DNA of 64,000 bases from positions 513,174 through 577,173 of the forward strand of contig NZ_JACCDF010000001.1 in NCBI RefSeq assembly GCF_013415105.1. Direction: 5' to 3'. This DNA comes from Vreelandella salicampi (lineage in GTDB: Bacteria > Pseudomonadota > Gammaproteobacteria > Pseudomonadales > Halomonadaceae). The stretch's first letter is position 1, and each line of letters begins with the position of its first letter. Positions 29,811 to 38,738 of this stretch are shown here, piece by piece. The position numbers were made by a program, and so were the translations under genes. Under the pieces are notes generated by a model that saw only the letters and a program-made list of their open reading frames with translations, searched no databases and was not told the DNA's origin.

Positions 29811-31700
29811 CTAAACGTTGGGGCGATCAGCGGTGACGTCAAGACCGATAAAACCACCCGACTGGCGCTGCCACAGGCGAGCGTAAATGCCACCCTTCGC
29901 CAATAGCGCTTGGTGAGTACCGCTCTCCACAATGCGCCCTTCGTCCACCACAATAAGCCGATCCAGCATGGCGATGGTAGAGAGCCGGTGCGCAATGGCG
30001 ATGACCGTTTTGCCTTCCATCAACGTTTCTAGCTGCTCCTGAATGGCGGCCTCTACTTCGGAGTCTAGCGCCGATGTAGCTTCATCCAGCACCAGAATCG
30101 GGGCGTTTTTGAGCAGCACGCGGGCAATCGCGATACGCTGGCGTTGGCCGCCGGAGAGCTTCACGCCGCGTTCGCCCACGTGGGCATCCAGGCCGCGCCG
30201 TCCTTTTGTGTCGACCAGATCATTAATGAAGGTATCGGCGTGGGCGCGGCGCACGGCGTTCCAGACATCTTCGTCGCTGGCGTCAGGGCTGCCGTAGCGG
30301 ATGTTGTCGCGAAGCGAGCGGTGCAATAGCGAGGTATCTTGGGTCACCATGCCAATTTGGTGACGCAGCGACGTTTGGCTCACCTCGGCAATGTTTTGCC
30401 CGTCGATGGTGATGCGCCCGCCCTGAATGTCATAAAAGCGCAGCAGCAAGTTGGCGAGCGTGGATTTTCCCGCGCCGGAGCGGCCAATCAACCCGACCTT
30501 CTCGTTCGGCGCGATGGTCAAATCGAGCCCATCGAAGACGGTTTTATACTCGCCCACCGCCTGCGGATAGCCAAAGCGTAGTGCCTCGAAGTGAATCTCA
30601 CCACGCGGCACGCTTAGGGCTCGGGCGTTGGGCGCATCACTCACGGTAGGCGCTTGGGCAATGGTATTCATGCCGTCCTGTACGGTGCCGATGTTCTCGA
30701 ACAGCCCGGCGACCTCCCAGAGGATCCAGTCGGACATAAAGCGCACCCGCATCACCAAGGCGATGGCAATCGCCAGTACCCCTAGCGAGATCGTGTCAAC
30801 GTACCAAGTAGTGATGGCCATCGCGGCCATGCCCACCAACAGCAGCGTATTTAACAGCGTCAAGCAGACACTCAGCACCGTCACCAGGCGCATCTGACGG
30901 TGCACAGTAGCCATAAAGCCCTGCATAGCGCCTTTGGCGTAATCAAGCTCGCGACGGGTATCGGCAAAGAGTTTAATCGTCTGAATATTGCTGTAGCTAT
31001 CTACCACGCGCCCGGTCATCTGCGCACGCGCATCCGCCTGGGCCATGGAGACATCCCTAAGCCGGGGGACAAAAAAGCGCATGATGCCCAAATACCCCAC
31101 CAGCCAGATGGCCAGCGGCAGCGTCAGCCAGGGGTCGGCTTGGGCCAGCAAAAAGGCGGCACCGGTAAAATAGACGATGGCGTACACCATCAAATCCATT
31201 ACCTTGGTGACCGTTTCGCGGATGGCGAGCGCCGTTTGCATCACCTTTTGCGAGACGCGCCCGGCAAACTCGTCCTGATAAAACGCCAAACTCTGGCTGA
31301 GCATGTGGCGGTGCGACAGCCAGCGGCCAATCATCGGGTAGTTGCCGAAAATACTCTGGTGGGTCACCAGCGACTGAACGAGCACCAACAGCGGCAGCCC
31401 CACCAATACCGCCGCACCAACGCCCATCAGCCAAGCGCCGTGCTCCGCCCAAAAGTTGGCCCGCTCGACGTTACCCAGCCAGTCCACCTGTTCGCCCATA
31501 TAGCGAAAAAACACCACTTCAGCGGCAGAAACCAGCGCGGTGAGCAGCGACATCACCAACAGCCACGGCCAAACCGGGCGCGAAAAGTGCCAGATAAAGG
31601 GGAAAAGACCCTTGGGCGGTGTGGCCACATCGCCTTCGGGATAGGGGCCGATACGCGATTCAAAGTAGCGAAATAAAGGCTGAAGCCAGCGCGTCAGCAT
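29811..31700 (-). CDS. ABC exporter, fused membrane and ATPase domains
   Basis: 629 aa half-transporter, works as dimer. Six membrane helices (about 45-340) then the ATPase domain: Walker A GRSGAGKST, signature LSGGQRQRIAIAR, Walker B ILVLDEATSALD and the H-loop IAHRL. Family MdlB/MsbA-like multidrug or lipid exporters. The start region carries an amphipathic RWLQPLFRYFESRIGPYP before the first helix. Substrate unknown; no partner gene. Confidence 0.92.
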   Translation of the reverse strand: MLTRWLQPLFRYFESRIGPYPEGDVATPPKGLFPFIWHFSRPVWPWLLVMSLLTALVSAAEVVFFRYMGEQVDWLGNVERANFWAEHGAWLMGVGAAVLVGLPLLVLVQSLVTHQSIFGNYPMIGRWLSHRHMLSQSLAFYQDEFAGRVSQKVMQTALAIRETVTKVMDLMVYAIVYFTGAAFLLAQADPWLTLPLAIWLVGYLGIMRFFVPRLRDVSMAQADARAQMTGRVVDSYSNIQTIKLFADTRRELDYAKGAMQGFMATVHRQMRLVTVLSVCLTLLNTLLLVGMAAMAITTWYVDTISLGVLAIAIALVMRVRFMSDWILWEVAGLFENIGTVQDGMNTIAQAPTVSDAPNARALSVPRGEIHFEALRFGYPQAVGEYKTVFDGLDLTIAPNEKVGLIGRSGAGKSTLANLLLRFYDIQGGRITIDGQNIAEVSQTSLRHQIGMVTQDTSLLHRSLRDNIRYGSPDASDEDVWNAVRRAHADTFINDLVDTKGRRGLDAHVGERGVKLSGGQRQRIAIARVLLKNAPILVLDEATSALDSEVEAAIQEQLETLMEGKTVIAIAHRLSTIAMLDRLIVVDEGRIVESGTHQALLAKGGIYARLWQRQSGGFIGLDVTADRPNV

Positions 31701-31736
31701 AACGGCTCCTTAGGGGATAAAACGCACAGGGAATCA

Positions 31737-32606
31737 TCACCCGTAGGGGATGTCGTCGTCATCATCGTCGCGCATCCGAGCCTGACGCTCGTCCTCTTCT
31801 TCTTTGGCATCGTCGATCACTTCCATCAGTTCATCGACATTGGCGATATGGGTGTCAAAGTCAAAGTCGCCGGTCAGTTGGCTATCCGGGTGCAGTTCGC
31901 CCGCTTCATAAAGCGCCCACATCTCTTTACCGTAATGGGTCTTCAAAAGCTCAGGCGCAAAGCGACCGAAATAAGCGCGCATGTTGTTCACATCGCGCTC
32001 AAGCATCGCCTCAGCGCTGTTATTACCCGCGGCATTCACGGCCTGAGGCAAATCGATAATCACCGGACCTTCGGCGTCGACCAGCACATTAAACTCGGAT
32101 AAATCGCCGTGAATCAAACCGGCGCAGAGCATTCTCACCACGTCTTGAATCACTTTGGCGTGATAGCGTAGCGCTTGCTCATGGGACAACGTCACCTCGT
32201 CTAAACGCGGAGCCACTTCGCCTTCGGCACCGGTGATCATCTCCATCAGCAGCACACCGTCGACAAAGCCGAATGGCTTAGGCACCCGCACATTCGCCCC
32301 GGCCAACTGATAAAGCGCATCGACTTCCGCTGTTAGCCACGCCTGCTCCTGCTCTTTTTGGCCGTAGCGGGTCTTCTTTGCCATGGCCCGGGCACGGCGG
32401 GTGTTACGCTCTTTGCGCCCTTCCTGATATTGCACGGCCTGCTTAAAGCTGCGCTGCTTGGCTTCTTTAAACACTTTGGCACAGCGTACGTCTTCGCCGC
32501 AGCGCACCACGTACACCTGCGCTTCTTTGCCGCTCATCAACTGCATGAGCACTTCGTCGATCATGCCATCGTCGACTAAAGGCTGTAATCGTTTGGGTAT
32601 TTTCAT
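31737..32606 (-). CDS. RIO1-like serine protein kinase (PA4780-type)
   Basis: 289 aa from ATG 32606-32604. The kinase core includes SGKEAQVYVVRCGED (ATP loop), the catalytic loop LIHGDLSEFNVLV with its aspartate and asparagine, and the metal-binding VIIDLPQAVN. The C-terminus is strongly acidic (DDDDDD). RIO kinases in archaea and eukaryotes act in ribosome maturation; the bacterial role is unclear. It begins nine bases after the dbpA stop, so the two are co-transcribed, which fits a shared link to ribosome assembly. Confidence 0.9.
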   Translation of the reverse strand: MKIPKRLQPLVDDGMIDEVLMQLMSGKEAQVYVVRCGEDVRCAKVFKEAKQRSFKQAVQYQEGRKERNTRRARAMAKKTRYGQKEQEQAWLTAEVDALYQLAGANVRVPKPFGFVDGVLLMEMITGAEGEVAPRLDEVTLSHEQALRYHAKVIQDVVRMLCAGLIHGDLSEFNVLVDAEGPVIIDLPQAVNAAGNNSAEAMLERDVNNMRAYFGRFAPELLKTHYGKEMWALYEAGELHPDSQLTGDFDFDTHIANVDELMEVIDDAKEEEDERQARMRDDDDDDIPYG

Positions 32607-32615
32607 CGCACACAC

Positions 32616-34013
32616 TTAATAACGGACACGACGAACCTTGAAGGCTCGCCCTTTTAATTTATCGCGCTCAAGCTTGGCTTGAGCCGGTTGAATCGCGCTG
32701 CGCTCCACCGCCACATAGGCGCTACGGGCCAGCACTTTGATTTTACCCACCTGGTCGCCGCGCAAGCCGCCCTCACCGGTCAGCGCACCGAGGATATCCC
32801 CCGGGCGCAGCTTATCTTTTTTACCGCCCGCGAGTTGCAACGTGGCCATGGGAGGTTCAAACGGCGCGCTATTCGAGGCCTTGGGTAGCGCCTCGGTGGT
32901 CAGCGGCTCACCCAGAACATCGGCTAAACGCTCCAGCCGGTAGGTGTCTTGAGGCGTCACCAATGTACAGGCAACACCGCTTGCCCCGGCCCGGCCGGTG
33001 CGACCCACGCGGTGCACGTGAACCTCAAGCTCGCGGGCAATCTGGTAATTGAACACCGCATCCAACTCGGCGATATCCAAGCCCCTTGCGGCGACGTCGG
33101 TCGCGACCAAAATGGATGCGCTTTGGTTGGCAAACAGGATTAACACGCGGTCGCGGTCTTTTTGCTCTAAATCGCCGTTCAGCGCTAAGGCGCTAAAGCC
33201 TGCGTCGTTTAGCCCGTCGGCGACCGCTTGGGTTTCGCGCTTGGTGTTGCAAAACACCACGCTACTTGTCGGCCGCTTGGCTAGCAGCAGCGTTTTAAGC
33301 GCGGCAAAGCGTGCGTCCTCATTGGCCACGGTATAGAAGTGTTGATCAATGGTAGTGGCATCGTGAGCCTCGGCCACTTTTACCGTCACCGGATCGCGCA
33401 TCACGCCGCGGGTCATCGCCGCCAAACCACCGGATACCTGCTCTTCAGGAAACGTTGCGCTAAACAGAAGCGTCTGGCGCTTGGCGGGCGTGTCGGCGAT
33501 GATTGCATCGATAGAGGCCTGAAAGCCCATATCGAGCATCCGGTCAGCTTCATCGAGCACCAGCGTTGTCAGCACGCTTAGGGCAAGCGAGCCTTTGCGC
33601 AGGTGCTCTTCGATACGCCCCGGCGTTCCCACGACGATATGCGCGCCGTGCTCCAAAGAGCCCAGCTGCGGCCCAAAGGGCGCGCCGCCGCACAGCGTTA
33701 ATACCTTCACATTGGGCATACCGCGGGCCAAACGGCGCAGCTCCTCGGCCACTTGGTCGGCCAACTCCCGTGTAGGGCATAGTACCAAACCTTGCACGTC
33801 GAAGGCCTCAACGCGCAGCCCCGCCAGCAGTGCCAATCCGAACGCGGCCGTTTTACCCGATCCGGTTTTCGCCTGCGCCAGCACATCGCGCCCGGCCAGC
33901 ATCGGCGGCAAACTTTGTGCCTGTACCGGGGTCATCGCGTGATAGCCAAGAGAGTCTAGGTTCGTCGCAAGCGCGTGAGGCAGCGCAAGCGATGCAAAAG
34001 AAGTGTCGGACAC
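32616..34013 (-). CDS. dbpA: ATP-dependent 23S rRNA helicase DbpA
   Basis: 465 aa from GTG 34013-34011 (AGGA seven bases before; the frame also extends upstream to 34052). DEAD-box helicase of 50S assembly. Motifs in order: TPVQAQSLP (Q), AQAKTGSGKT (I), PTRELADQ (Ia), VGTPGRI (Ib), LVLDEADRML (II), LLFSATF (III), VATDVAARGLDI (V), HRVGRTGRAG (VI). The C-terminal RNA-binding domain (KDKLRPGDILGALTGEGGL, VAVERSAIQPAQ) is the DbpA type that recognises 23S rRNA hairpin 92. Confidence 0.94.
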   Translation of the reverse strand: MSDTSFASLALPHALATNLDSLGYHAMTPVQAQSLPPMLAGRDVLAQAKTGSGKTAAFGLALLAGLRVEAFDVQGLVLCPTRELADQVAEELRRLARGMPNVKVLTLCGGAPFGPQLGSLEHGAHIVVGTPGRIEEHLRKGSLALSVLTTLVLDEADRMLDMGFQASIDAIIADTPAKRQTLLFSATFPEEQVSGGLAAMTRGVMRDPVTVKVAEAHDATTIDQHFYTVANEDARFAALKTLLLAKRPTSSVVFCNTKRETQAVADGLNDAGFSALALNGDLEQKDRDRVLILFANQSASILVATDVAARGLDIAELDAVFNYQIARELEVHVHRVGRTGRAGASGVACTLVTPQDTYRLERLADVLGEPLTTEALPKASNSAPFEPPMATLQLAGGKKDKLRPGDILGALTGEGGLRGDQVGKIKVLARSAYVAVERSAIQPAQAKLERDKLKGRAFKVRRVRY

Positions 34014-34114
34014 AGAGAATTCCTGAAGGGGCGGAGACGCCCAGCAAAACAAAAACGGCGCAGCGCGCCTTTAACCGCGCAGACTACCAGAAAGCCGCTT
34101 AGCCTGCGCGGCGA

Positions 34115-34582
34115 TTACACGGCAATCGCGGCTAAGTGGCCTTGCGTTAGTGCGACAAGATCGCTTGGGGCCAGTTCAATCTCTAGCCCACGGCGCCCGG
34201 CGCTGACGTATATTTTGGCGTGGGGTTGGGCGGTGTCATCTACTACTGTTAGCAAGCGCTTTTTCTGACCTAATGGGCTCACGCCGCCCAGTACGTAGCC
34301 GGTAGCGCGCTCAACCTCGGCGGGCGTGGCCATCGCCGCTTTTTTCGCCCCCGCCGCCTTGGCGATTTGTTTTAGCCCCAGCTGGCAGGTGACCGGCACA
34401 ATACCTACCGCCAGCTGCTTGCCATCAAGCTTAACGATCAGGGTTTTAAACACCTGCTCGGCGGCAACATCCAGTTTCTCTGCCGCCTCCAACCCGTAAG
34501 ACTCAGCGGAGGCGTCGTGAGAATACGTATGTAGATGAAAAGCAATCCCGGCCTTTTTGGCCTGTTCAACCGCGGGTGTCAT
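34115..34582 (-). CDS. ybaK: Cys-tRNA(Pro)/Cys-tRNA(Cys) deacylase YbaK
   Basis: 155 aa. Removes cysteine wrongly loaded onto tRNA(Pro). Family features are KTLIVKLDGKQLAVGIVPV with the catalytic lysine, the GYVLGGVSPLGQKK motif and VSAGRRGLEIELAP. Family length is right. Single gene on the minus strand upstream of dbpA, with about 100 bp between them. Confidence 0.93.
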   Translation of the reverse strand: MTPAVEQAKKAGIAFHLHTYSHDASAESYGLEAAEKLDVAAEQVFKTLIVKLDGKQLAVGIVPVTCQLGLKQIAKAAGAKKAAMATPAEVERATGYVLGGVSPLGQKKRLLTVVDDTAQPHAKIYVSAGRRGLEIELAPSDLVALTQGHLAAIAV

Positions 34583-34810
34583 CGCTTACTCACTTTGTCG
34601 CCATTGATAGGGGTGACATATTACGTTGAACAACAAACCTGGCGAAATGATGTAAAGCACGCCATGCTAATTTCTAATACAGGCAAAAAAGGAGTCAAGT
34701 GAGTTCGCCGGGGAGCGACACTGCATCCGTCACGTTTTTTGTCTGTCACATCGTTGTAAAACGTGCCTGCCAGTGTCGACGTTGCCGTCTACCAAGGAGT
34801 ACTTCCAACG

Positions 34811-36220
34811 ATGGTTCGACTCGAAAAGAAAGCCACACGGCTTTACGTGCTAGACACCAACGTTTTAATCCACGACCCCATGGCGCTTTATCACTTCGAC
34901 GAGCACGATGTGGTAATCCCCATGACCGTTTTGGAGGAGTTGGATAAACACAAAAACGGCATTCGCGAAATTGCCCGAACCGCTCGACAAGTTAGCCGCA
35001 CCCTCTCGGATCTTACCCAACACGCGACCTTTGACGATATTCAACGCGGTATTCCCATACCCCGCGCCAGCGGCCATTCCGGTCGGCTACGTTTTCTCTG
35101 TTACGACGATCTAAAACCGCTCGATAATTTGGAGACTAGCCCCGATAACCGCTTACTCGCGGAAACCTGTCGGCTGCGCGCAGAGCGCCCCGACGCGTCG
35201 GTCATTTTGATCAGCAAAGATATCAACTTGCGCGTCAAAGCCGCCGCGCTAAAAGTGCCGGTGGAGGACTATTTCAGCGACCGTGCTTTCGACGACAGCG
35301 AGGCTATGATCGAAGGCGCCCAGGTTTACGCTGGCACCGACCAGCGCGGCACTTCGCTTTGGGAGTCGCTTAACGTCGAGGTCATTGTCGAGCGTGTCGA
35401 GCACCACACCTTTTATCAACTCAAAGGCAATATACCACGCGAATGGCACGTCGGGATGCTCGTTTCGGACAGCGAAAATGGTGCCGAATTTGAAGCCATC
35501 GTCCGCGAAATCGCGCCCTCATCGGCACGCTTGCAGCTTTTGACTAATTACCGCCACAACGACGGTGTTTGGGGCGTTCACGCCCACGACAGCCGACAGA
35601 ATTTCACCCTCAATATGCTAATGGACCCAGACATCGATCTTGTGACCATCGCCGGTAACGCGGGCACCGGTAAAACCTTTATGACGCTAGCAGCAGCATT
35701 CCAACAAACCCTTGACGCCAAGCTCTTCGAGCGCGTGGTGTTTACCCGCGCACCGATCCCTATGGGCGAGGACATTGGCTTTCTCCCCGGCACCGAAGAA
35801 GAGAAGATGTCGCCGTGGATGGGCGCGTTTCACGACAACATGGACAACCTGTTGCGCAACGAGGAGGGCGAATCGAGTTGGGATAGCGGCGCCACTCGGC
35901 AGTTGATTGGCTCGCGTGTGCAAATTAGAGCCCCCAGCTTTATGCGCGGGCGCACGTTGAACGATACGTTCTTAATCATCGATGAGGCGCAAAACTTCAC
36001 CCCTAAACAGCTCAAAGCACTGATCAGCCGTGCCGGTCGTAATACCAAAATTGTGTGCCTGGGCAACGTCGGCCAGATTGATACGCCCTACCTCACCGCC
36101 AATACCTGCGGCATGGCGGCCGTGGTAGAGCGCTTTTGCGACTGGCCCCACGCCGGCCATATCACCTTGAAAAGCGTTGAGCGCTCGCGGTTGGCGCTGG
36201 CTGCCGAAGAGCTTTTATAG
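34811..36220 (+). CDS. PhoH family protein with N-terminal PIN domain
   Basis: 469 aa from ATG 34811; AAGGAG lies at 34794-34799, and an in-frame ATG 16 codons upstream lacks one. PIN-like nuclease domain first (about 8-140: YVLDTNVLIHD, acidic residues in LLAETCRLR), then a PhoH ATPase: Walker A GNAGTGKT, RAPIPMGEDIGFLPG, Walker B LIIDEAQNFTPKQ, GNVGQID. This matches PhoH2-type proteins, which unwind and cut RNA. A strong hairpin follows. Confidence 0.9.
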   Translation: MVRLEKKATRLYVLDTNVLIHDPMALYHFDEHDVVIPMTVLEELDKHKNGIREIARTARQVSRTLSDLTQHATFDDIQRGIPIPRASGHSGRLRFLCYDDLKPLDNLETSPDNRLLAETCRLRAERPDASVILISKDINLRVKAAALKVPVEDYFSDRAFDDSEAMIEGAQVYAGTDQRGTSLWESLNVEVIVERVEHHTFYQLKGNIPREWHVGMLVSDSENGAEFEAIVREIAPSSARLQLLTNYRHNDGVWGVHAHDSRQNFTLNMLMDPDIDLVTIAGNAGTGKTFMTLAAAFQQTLDAKLFERVVFTRAPIPMGEDIGFLPGTEEEKMSPWMGAFHDNMDNLLRNEEGESSWDSGATRQLIGSRVQIRAPSFMRGRTLNDTFLIIDEAQNFTPKQLKALISRAGRNTKIVCLGNVGQIDTPYLTANTCGMAAVVERFCDWPHAGHITLKSVERSRLALAAEELL

Positions 36221-36244
36221 CATTACTCCTCTCCACCCGACACA

Positions 36245-36283
36245 CCTTTCCCACCGCTAATAAGGAGCTAGCGGCGGGAAGGG
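36245..36283. terminator. Strong hairpin between convergent genes
   Basis: CCTTTCCCACCGCTA paired with TAGCGGCGGGAAGGG, 15-bp stem with one or two mismatches. It lies between the phoH-type gene and the converging response-regulator gene. A T-run is missing, so termination efficiency is uncertain. Confidence 0.65.
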
Positions 36284-36319
36284 TGCTTGTAGCGGTGAGG
36301 GACTTGGACGGGGAAGGTT

Positions 36320-37657
36320 TTACGTTTCTGATTCGTCCTCAATAAGCGCCTCTTCATCGGGCAGGCGCACTAACAGGGTGTAGCGGATCGATTCGGTGCC
36401 CTCAAAGCTTATGAGCTTATCAATCAGCCCTTCGGTCAACTCGCGGCCTTCATTAAGCAGCAAGTGCCCGGCTTTTGAGTGTAAATCACGCACCAGGATC
36501 ATGCCCGGCTCCAGCTTGTCGGTGCTAAGCGCCATCACGGAAGCATCGCTAATGCCCATATCCGGGGCGTGCTCTTGCAAAAATGCCACCAGTTCGCGGC
36601 TTAGTTCCGGGTCGTAAACCCGGCCAGCGAGTTTCTCTAACAACTTAAGGGCATTATCACGGCTAACGTGGCGATCCAGCATCAATCCGCGTTGTAGCTC
36701 AATAAAATCGACGCATAAGCGCAGCAGGCGCGCCCCCCAGGGGATCGCCTCCTCTTTGAGGTGGTTAGGGAAGCCACTGCCATTCCAGCGCTCTTGATGG
36801 TAGCGGATCAGTTTTGCTGCCCCATGCAAGGGTTCCAGCGCCATCAAAAGCTCTCCCGCCATTTCGGGGTATTTCCGATAGCGGTCGCGCTCTTCGCCAA
36901 ACATTTTTTCCGACGCAAGACCAAGCAATTGATCGTCCCAGCTCAACTTTCCCAGGTTATACAGCGATGCGGCCATCAGCAGGTCACGGCGTAACCCTTC
37001 ATCTACCGGATGTGCCTGCAAAAACGCCTTGATGACTTGCGTAATTTGACTGTTGGTTTGATGCCGCTCGGGTAAGCGCATATTGATTAGCGATGAAAAT
37101 ACCCGCGTCGTCGTCACGTAGCTGTGTTTGAGTGCTTCATGGGCGCTATCGAGCTGGCTCGCCACCTGGGTAAGCTCAGCCGTGCGGGCGTCCACCCGCG
37201 CTTCCAACTCGCTGTTAAAGCGCTTGAGCTCCTCATTTTGCGTTTGGGTCAGCGCTTCTAGGCGTTGGCGCTCATGCTCGCTCTCAAAGAAGGCAACCGC
37301 CTTGCGCAAGATAAAGCGCAAATCGTCATCGTTCCACGGTTTGGCGATGTAGTGATAGATATGGCCATCGTTAATGGCCCGCGTCACCGCGTCTAAATCG
37401 TGCTGACCGGTGAGCAAAATACGAATGCAGTCAGGGTAGCTGGCTTGTATGCGGCTCAAGAGCTCAGCGCCGTCCATGCCGGGCATTTTGTTGTCCGACA
37501 CCACGACGTTGGCGGGCTCCTCGGCCAGTATCTCCAGCGCCTCTTCACCGCTACTCGCCGTCAGTACTTGGTACGTCTCACTTCGTAGTACGCGCCGCAG
37601 AGCACGCAAGACATTGGGCTCATCGTCAACGATCAATACGCTGGCAGGCTGACTCAT
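36320..37657 (-). CDS. Response regulator with degenerate HD-GYP output domain
   Basis: 446 aa from ATG 37657-37655 (AGGAGG before; ATGA overlap with the kinase stop). Receiver domain 1-120 with phosphoacceptor Asp55 (VSDNKMPGMDG) and Lys107; coiled coil 125-180; HD-type domain 190-370. In cyclic di-GMP phosphodiesterases the metal-binding dyad lies in a HDIGKI-like motif; here it reads YNLGKL (Tyr233-Asn234), and GYP reads GFP (295-297). The changed dyad makes catalysis doubtful, so it may bind ligand or protein instead. Partner of the adjacent histidine kinase. Confidence 0.85.
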   Translation of the reverse strand: MSQPASVLIVDDEPNVLRALRRVLRSETYQVLTASSGEEALEILAEEPANVVVSDNKMPGMDGAELLSRIQASYPDCIRILLTGQHDLDAVTRAINDGHIYHYIAKPWNDDDLRFILRKAVAFFESEHERQRLEALTQTQNEELKRFNSELEARVDARTAELTQVASQLDSAHEALKHSYVTTTRVFSSLINMRLPERHQTNSQITQVIKAFLQAHPVDEGLRRDLLMAASLYNLGKLSWDDQLLGLASEKMFGEERDRYRKYPEMAGELLMALEPLHGAAKLIRYHQERWNGSGFPNHLKEEAIPWGARLLRLCVDFIELQRGLMLDRHVSRDNALKLLEKLAGRVYDPELSRELVAFLQEHAPDMGISDASVMALSTDKLEPGMILVRDLHSKAGHLLLNEGRELTEGLIDKLISFEGTESIRYTLLVRLPDEEALIEDESET

Positions 37658-38505
37658 TCGCTTACCTCCTGAGGCCGTACGCACTGGTGAACCGGTAACC
37701 AAACACGAAAACGGCTTCCTGCGCCTGGCTCGCTGAATACCTGAATGTCGCCGCTATGCTTGACGACGATACTGTAAGAAAGCGAAAGCCCGAGACCCGT
37801 ACCCTCTCCCACGGGTTTGGTGGTGTAAAAAGGCTCGAACAAGTGCGGCAATTGCTCCGCAGCGATGCCTTTACCCGTGTCTTCTACCTCAAACCACACG
37901 TGTTCCCCCTCATACCCGGTGCGTAGGTATATCGTGCCGCGGGGGCCCATCGCGTGAGCCGCATTGGTTAACAGATTGAGCACCACTTGGTTAATCTGCG
38001 ACGGCAAACACTCCACCTTTGGCAATTCGGCAAACGCTTTCACTACGTCAGCTTTATATTTGATTTCGTTGTTGACCAAATTCAGCGTGGTCTCGATGCC
38101 GCGATGAATATCAGCGTAAGTGAACGCATCCTCTTCGATATGCGAAAAATCTTTCAATGCGGTAATAATCGACTTAACACGCTCGATGCCCTCTTCAGAT
38201 TCGCCAATCAGGTCCTGAACATCACTGCGGATATACGCGTAGTCGGTCGACTGTTTGAACTGCTTGAGGTCATCAAGGCTTGCCGCACTGTCGATCGCAT
38301 CGATCAGCTTGATCAACTCCTGCACATAACCCGCTAAAGTCGAAAGATTAGAGAAAACATAGCCCACCGGGTTATTAATCTCATGCGCTACCCCTGCCGC
38401 TAACTGGCCGATAGATGCAAGCTTTTCCGACTGCAGCAGGTGTGCACGTGCACTTTCTTCATCGATTAGCGCTTGGCTCAACGGCACCGTGCGATTTTGC
38501 ATCAT
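37654..38505 (-). CDS. Sensor histidine kinase without an input domain
   Basis: 283 aa. It begins almost directly with the phosphoacceptor domain: SEKLASIGQLAAGVAHEINNP, His41. ATPase domain with N-box NQVVLNLLTNAAHAM, G1 VEDTGKGI, F-box FEPFYTTK and G2 GEGTGLGLSLSYSIV. No membrane helix and only about 25 residues before the H-box region, so the signal must come from a partner protein or cytoplasmic ligand. It overlaps the response regulator gene by four bases. Confidence 0.92.
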   Translation of the reverse strand: MMQNRTVPLSQALIDEESARAHLLQSEKLASIGQLAAGVAHEINNPVGYVFSNLSTLAGYVQELIKLIDAIDSAASLDDLKQFKQSTDYAYIRSDVQDLIGESEEGIERVKSIITALKDFSHIEEDAFTYADIHRGIETTLNLVNNEIKYKADVVKAFAELPKVECLPSQINQVVLNLLTNAAHAMGPRGTIYLRTGYEGEHVWFEVEDTGKGIAAEQLPHLFEPFYTTKPVGEGTGLGLSLSYSIVVKHSGDIQVFSEPGAGSRFRVWLPVHQCVRPQEVSE

Positions 38506-38526
38506 GCCTCCTTATAGTATTTATTA

Positions 38527-38565
38527 TTAGCCTTGGCATTACCGACACGGACAGCCCTACGTATT
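38527..38565. repeat. Left copy of a ~38-bp direct repeat flanking the chemoreceptor gene
   Basis: Contains TTAGCCTTGG, ACCGACACGG and GCCCTACGTATT in order. Nearly identical to 40478-40514, differing by a 2-bp indel and two or three substitutions. Confidence 0.85.
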
Positions 38566-38738
38566 AATCTGAGCGACGACTTCTTTTTTTGAGATCGAAG
38601 TCGAGGCCTGTCCAAGCCCTGTTTTGATACGTGGCTCGTAGCACAGCGTAGCGTTTAAAAGTATGACGTTGCCATGATTCTTTTGATCCTATGAGCCAGC
38701 TTAGGCATGAGATAGTCTAATGCTTTGTATAATGACTT

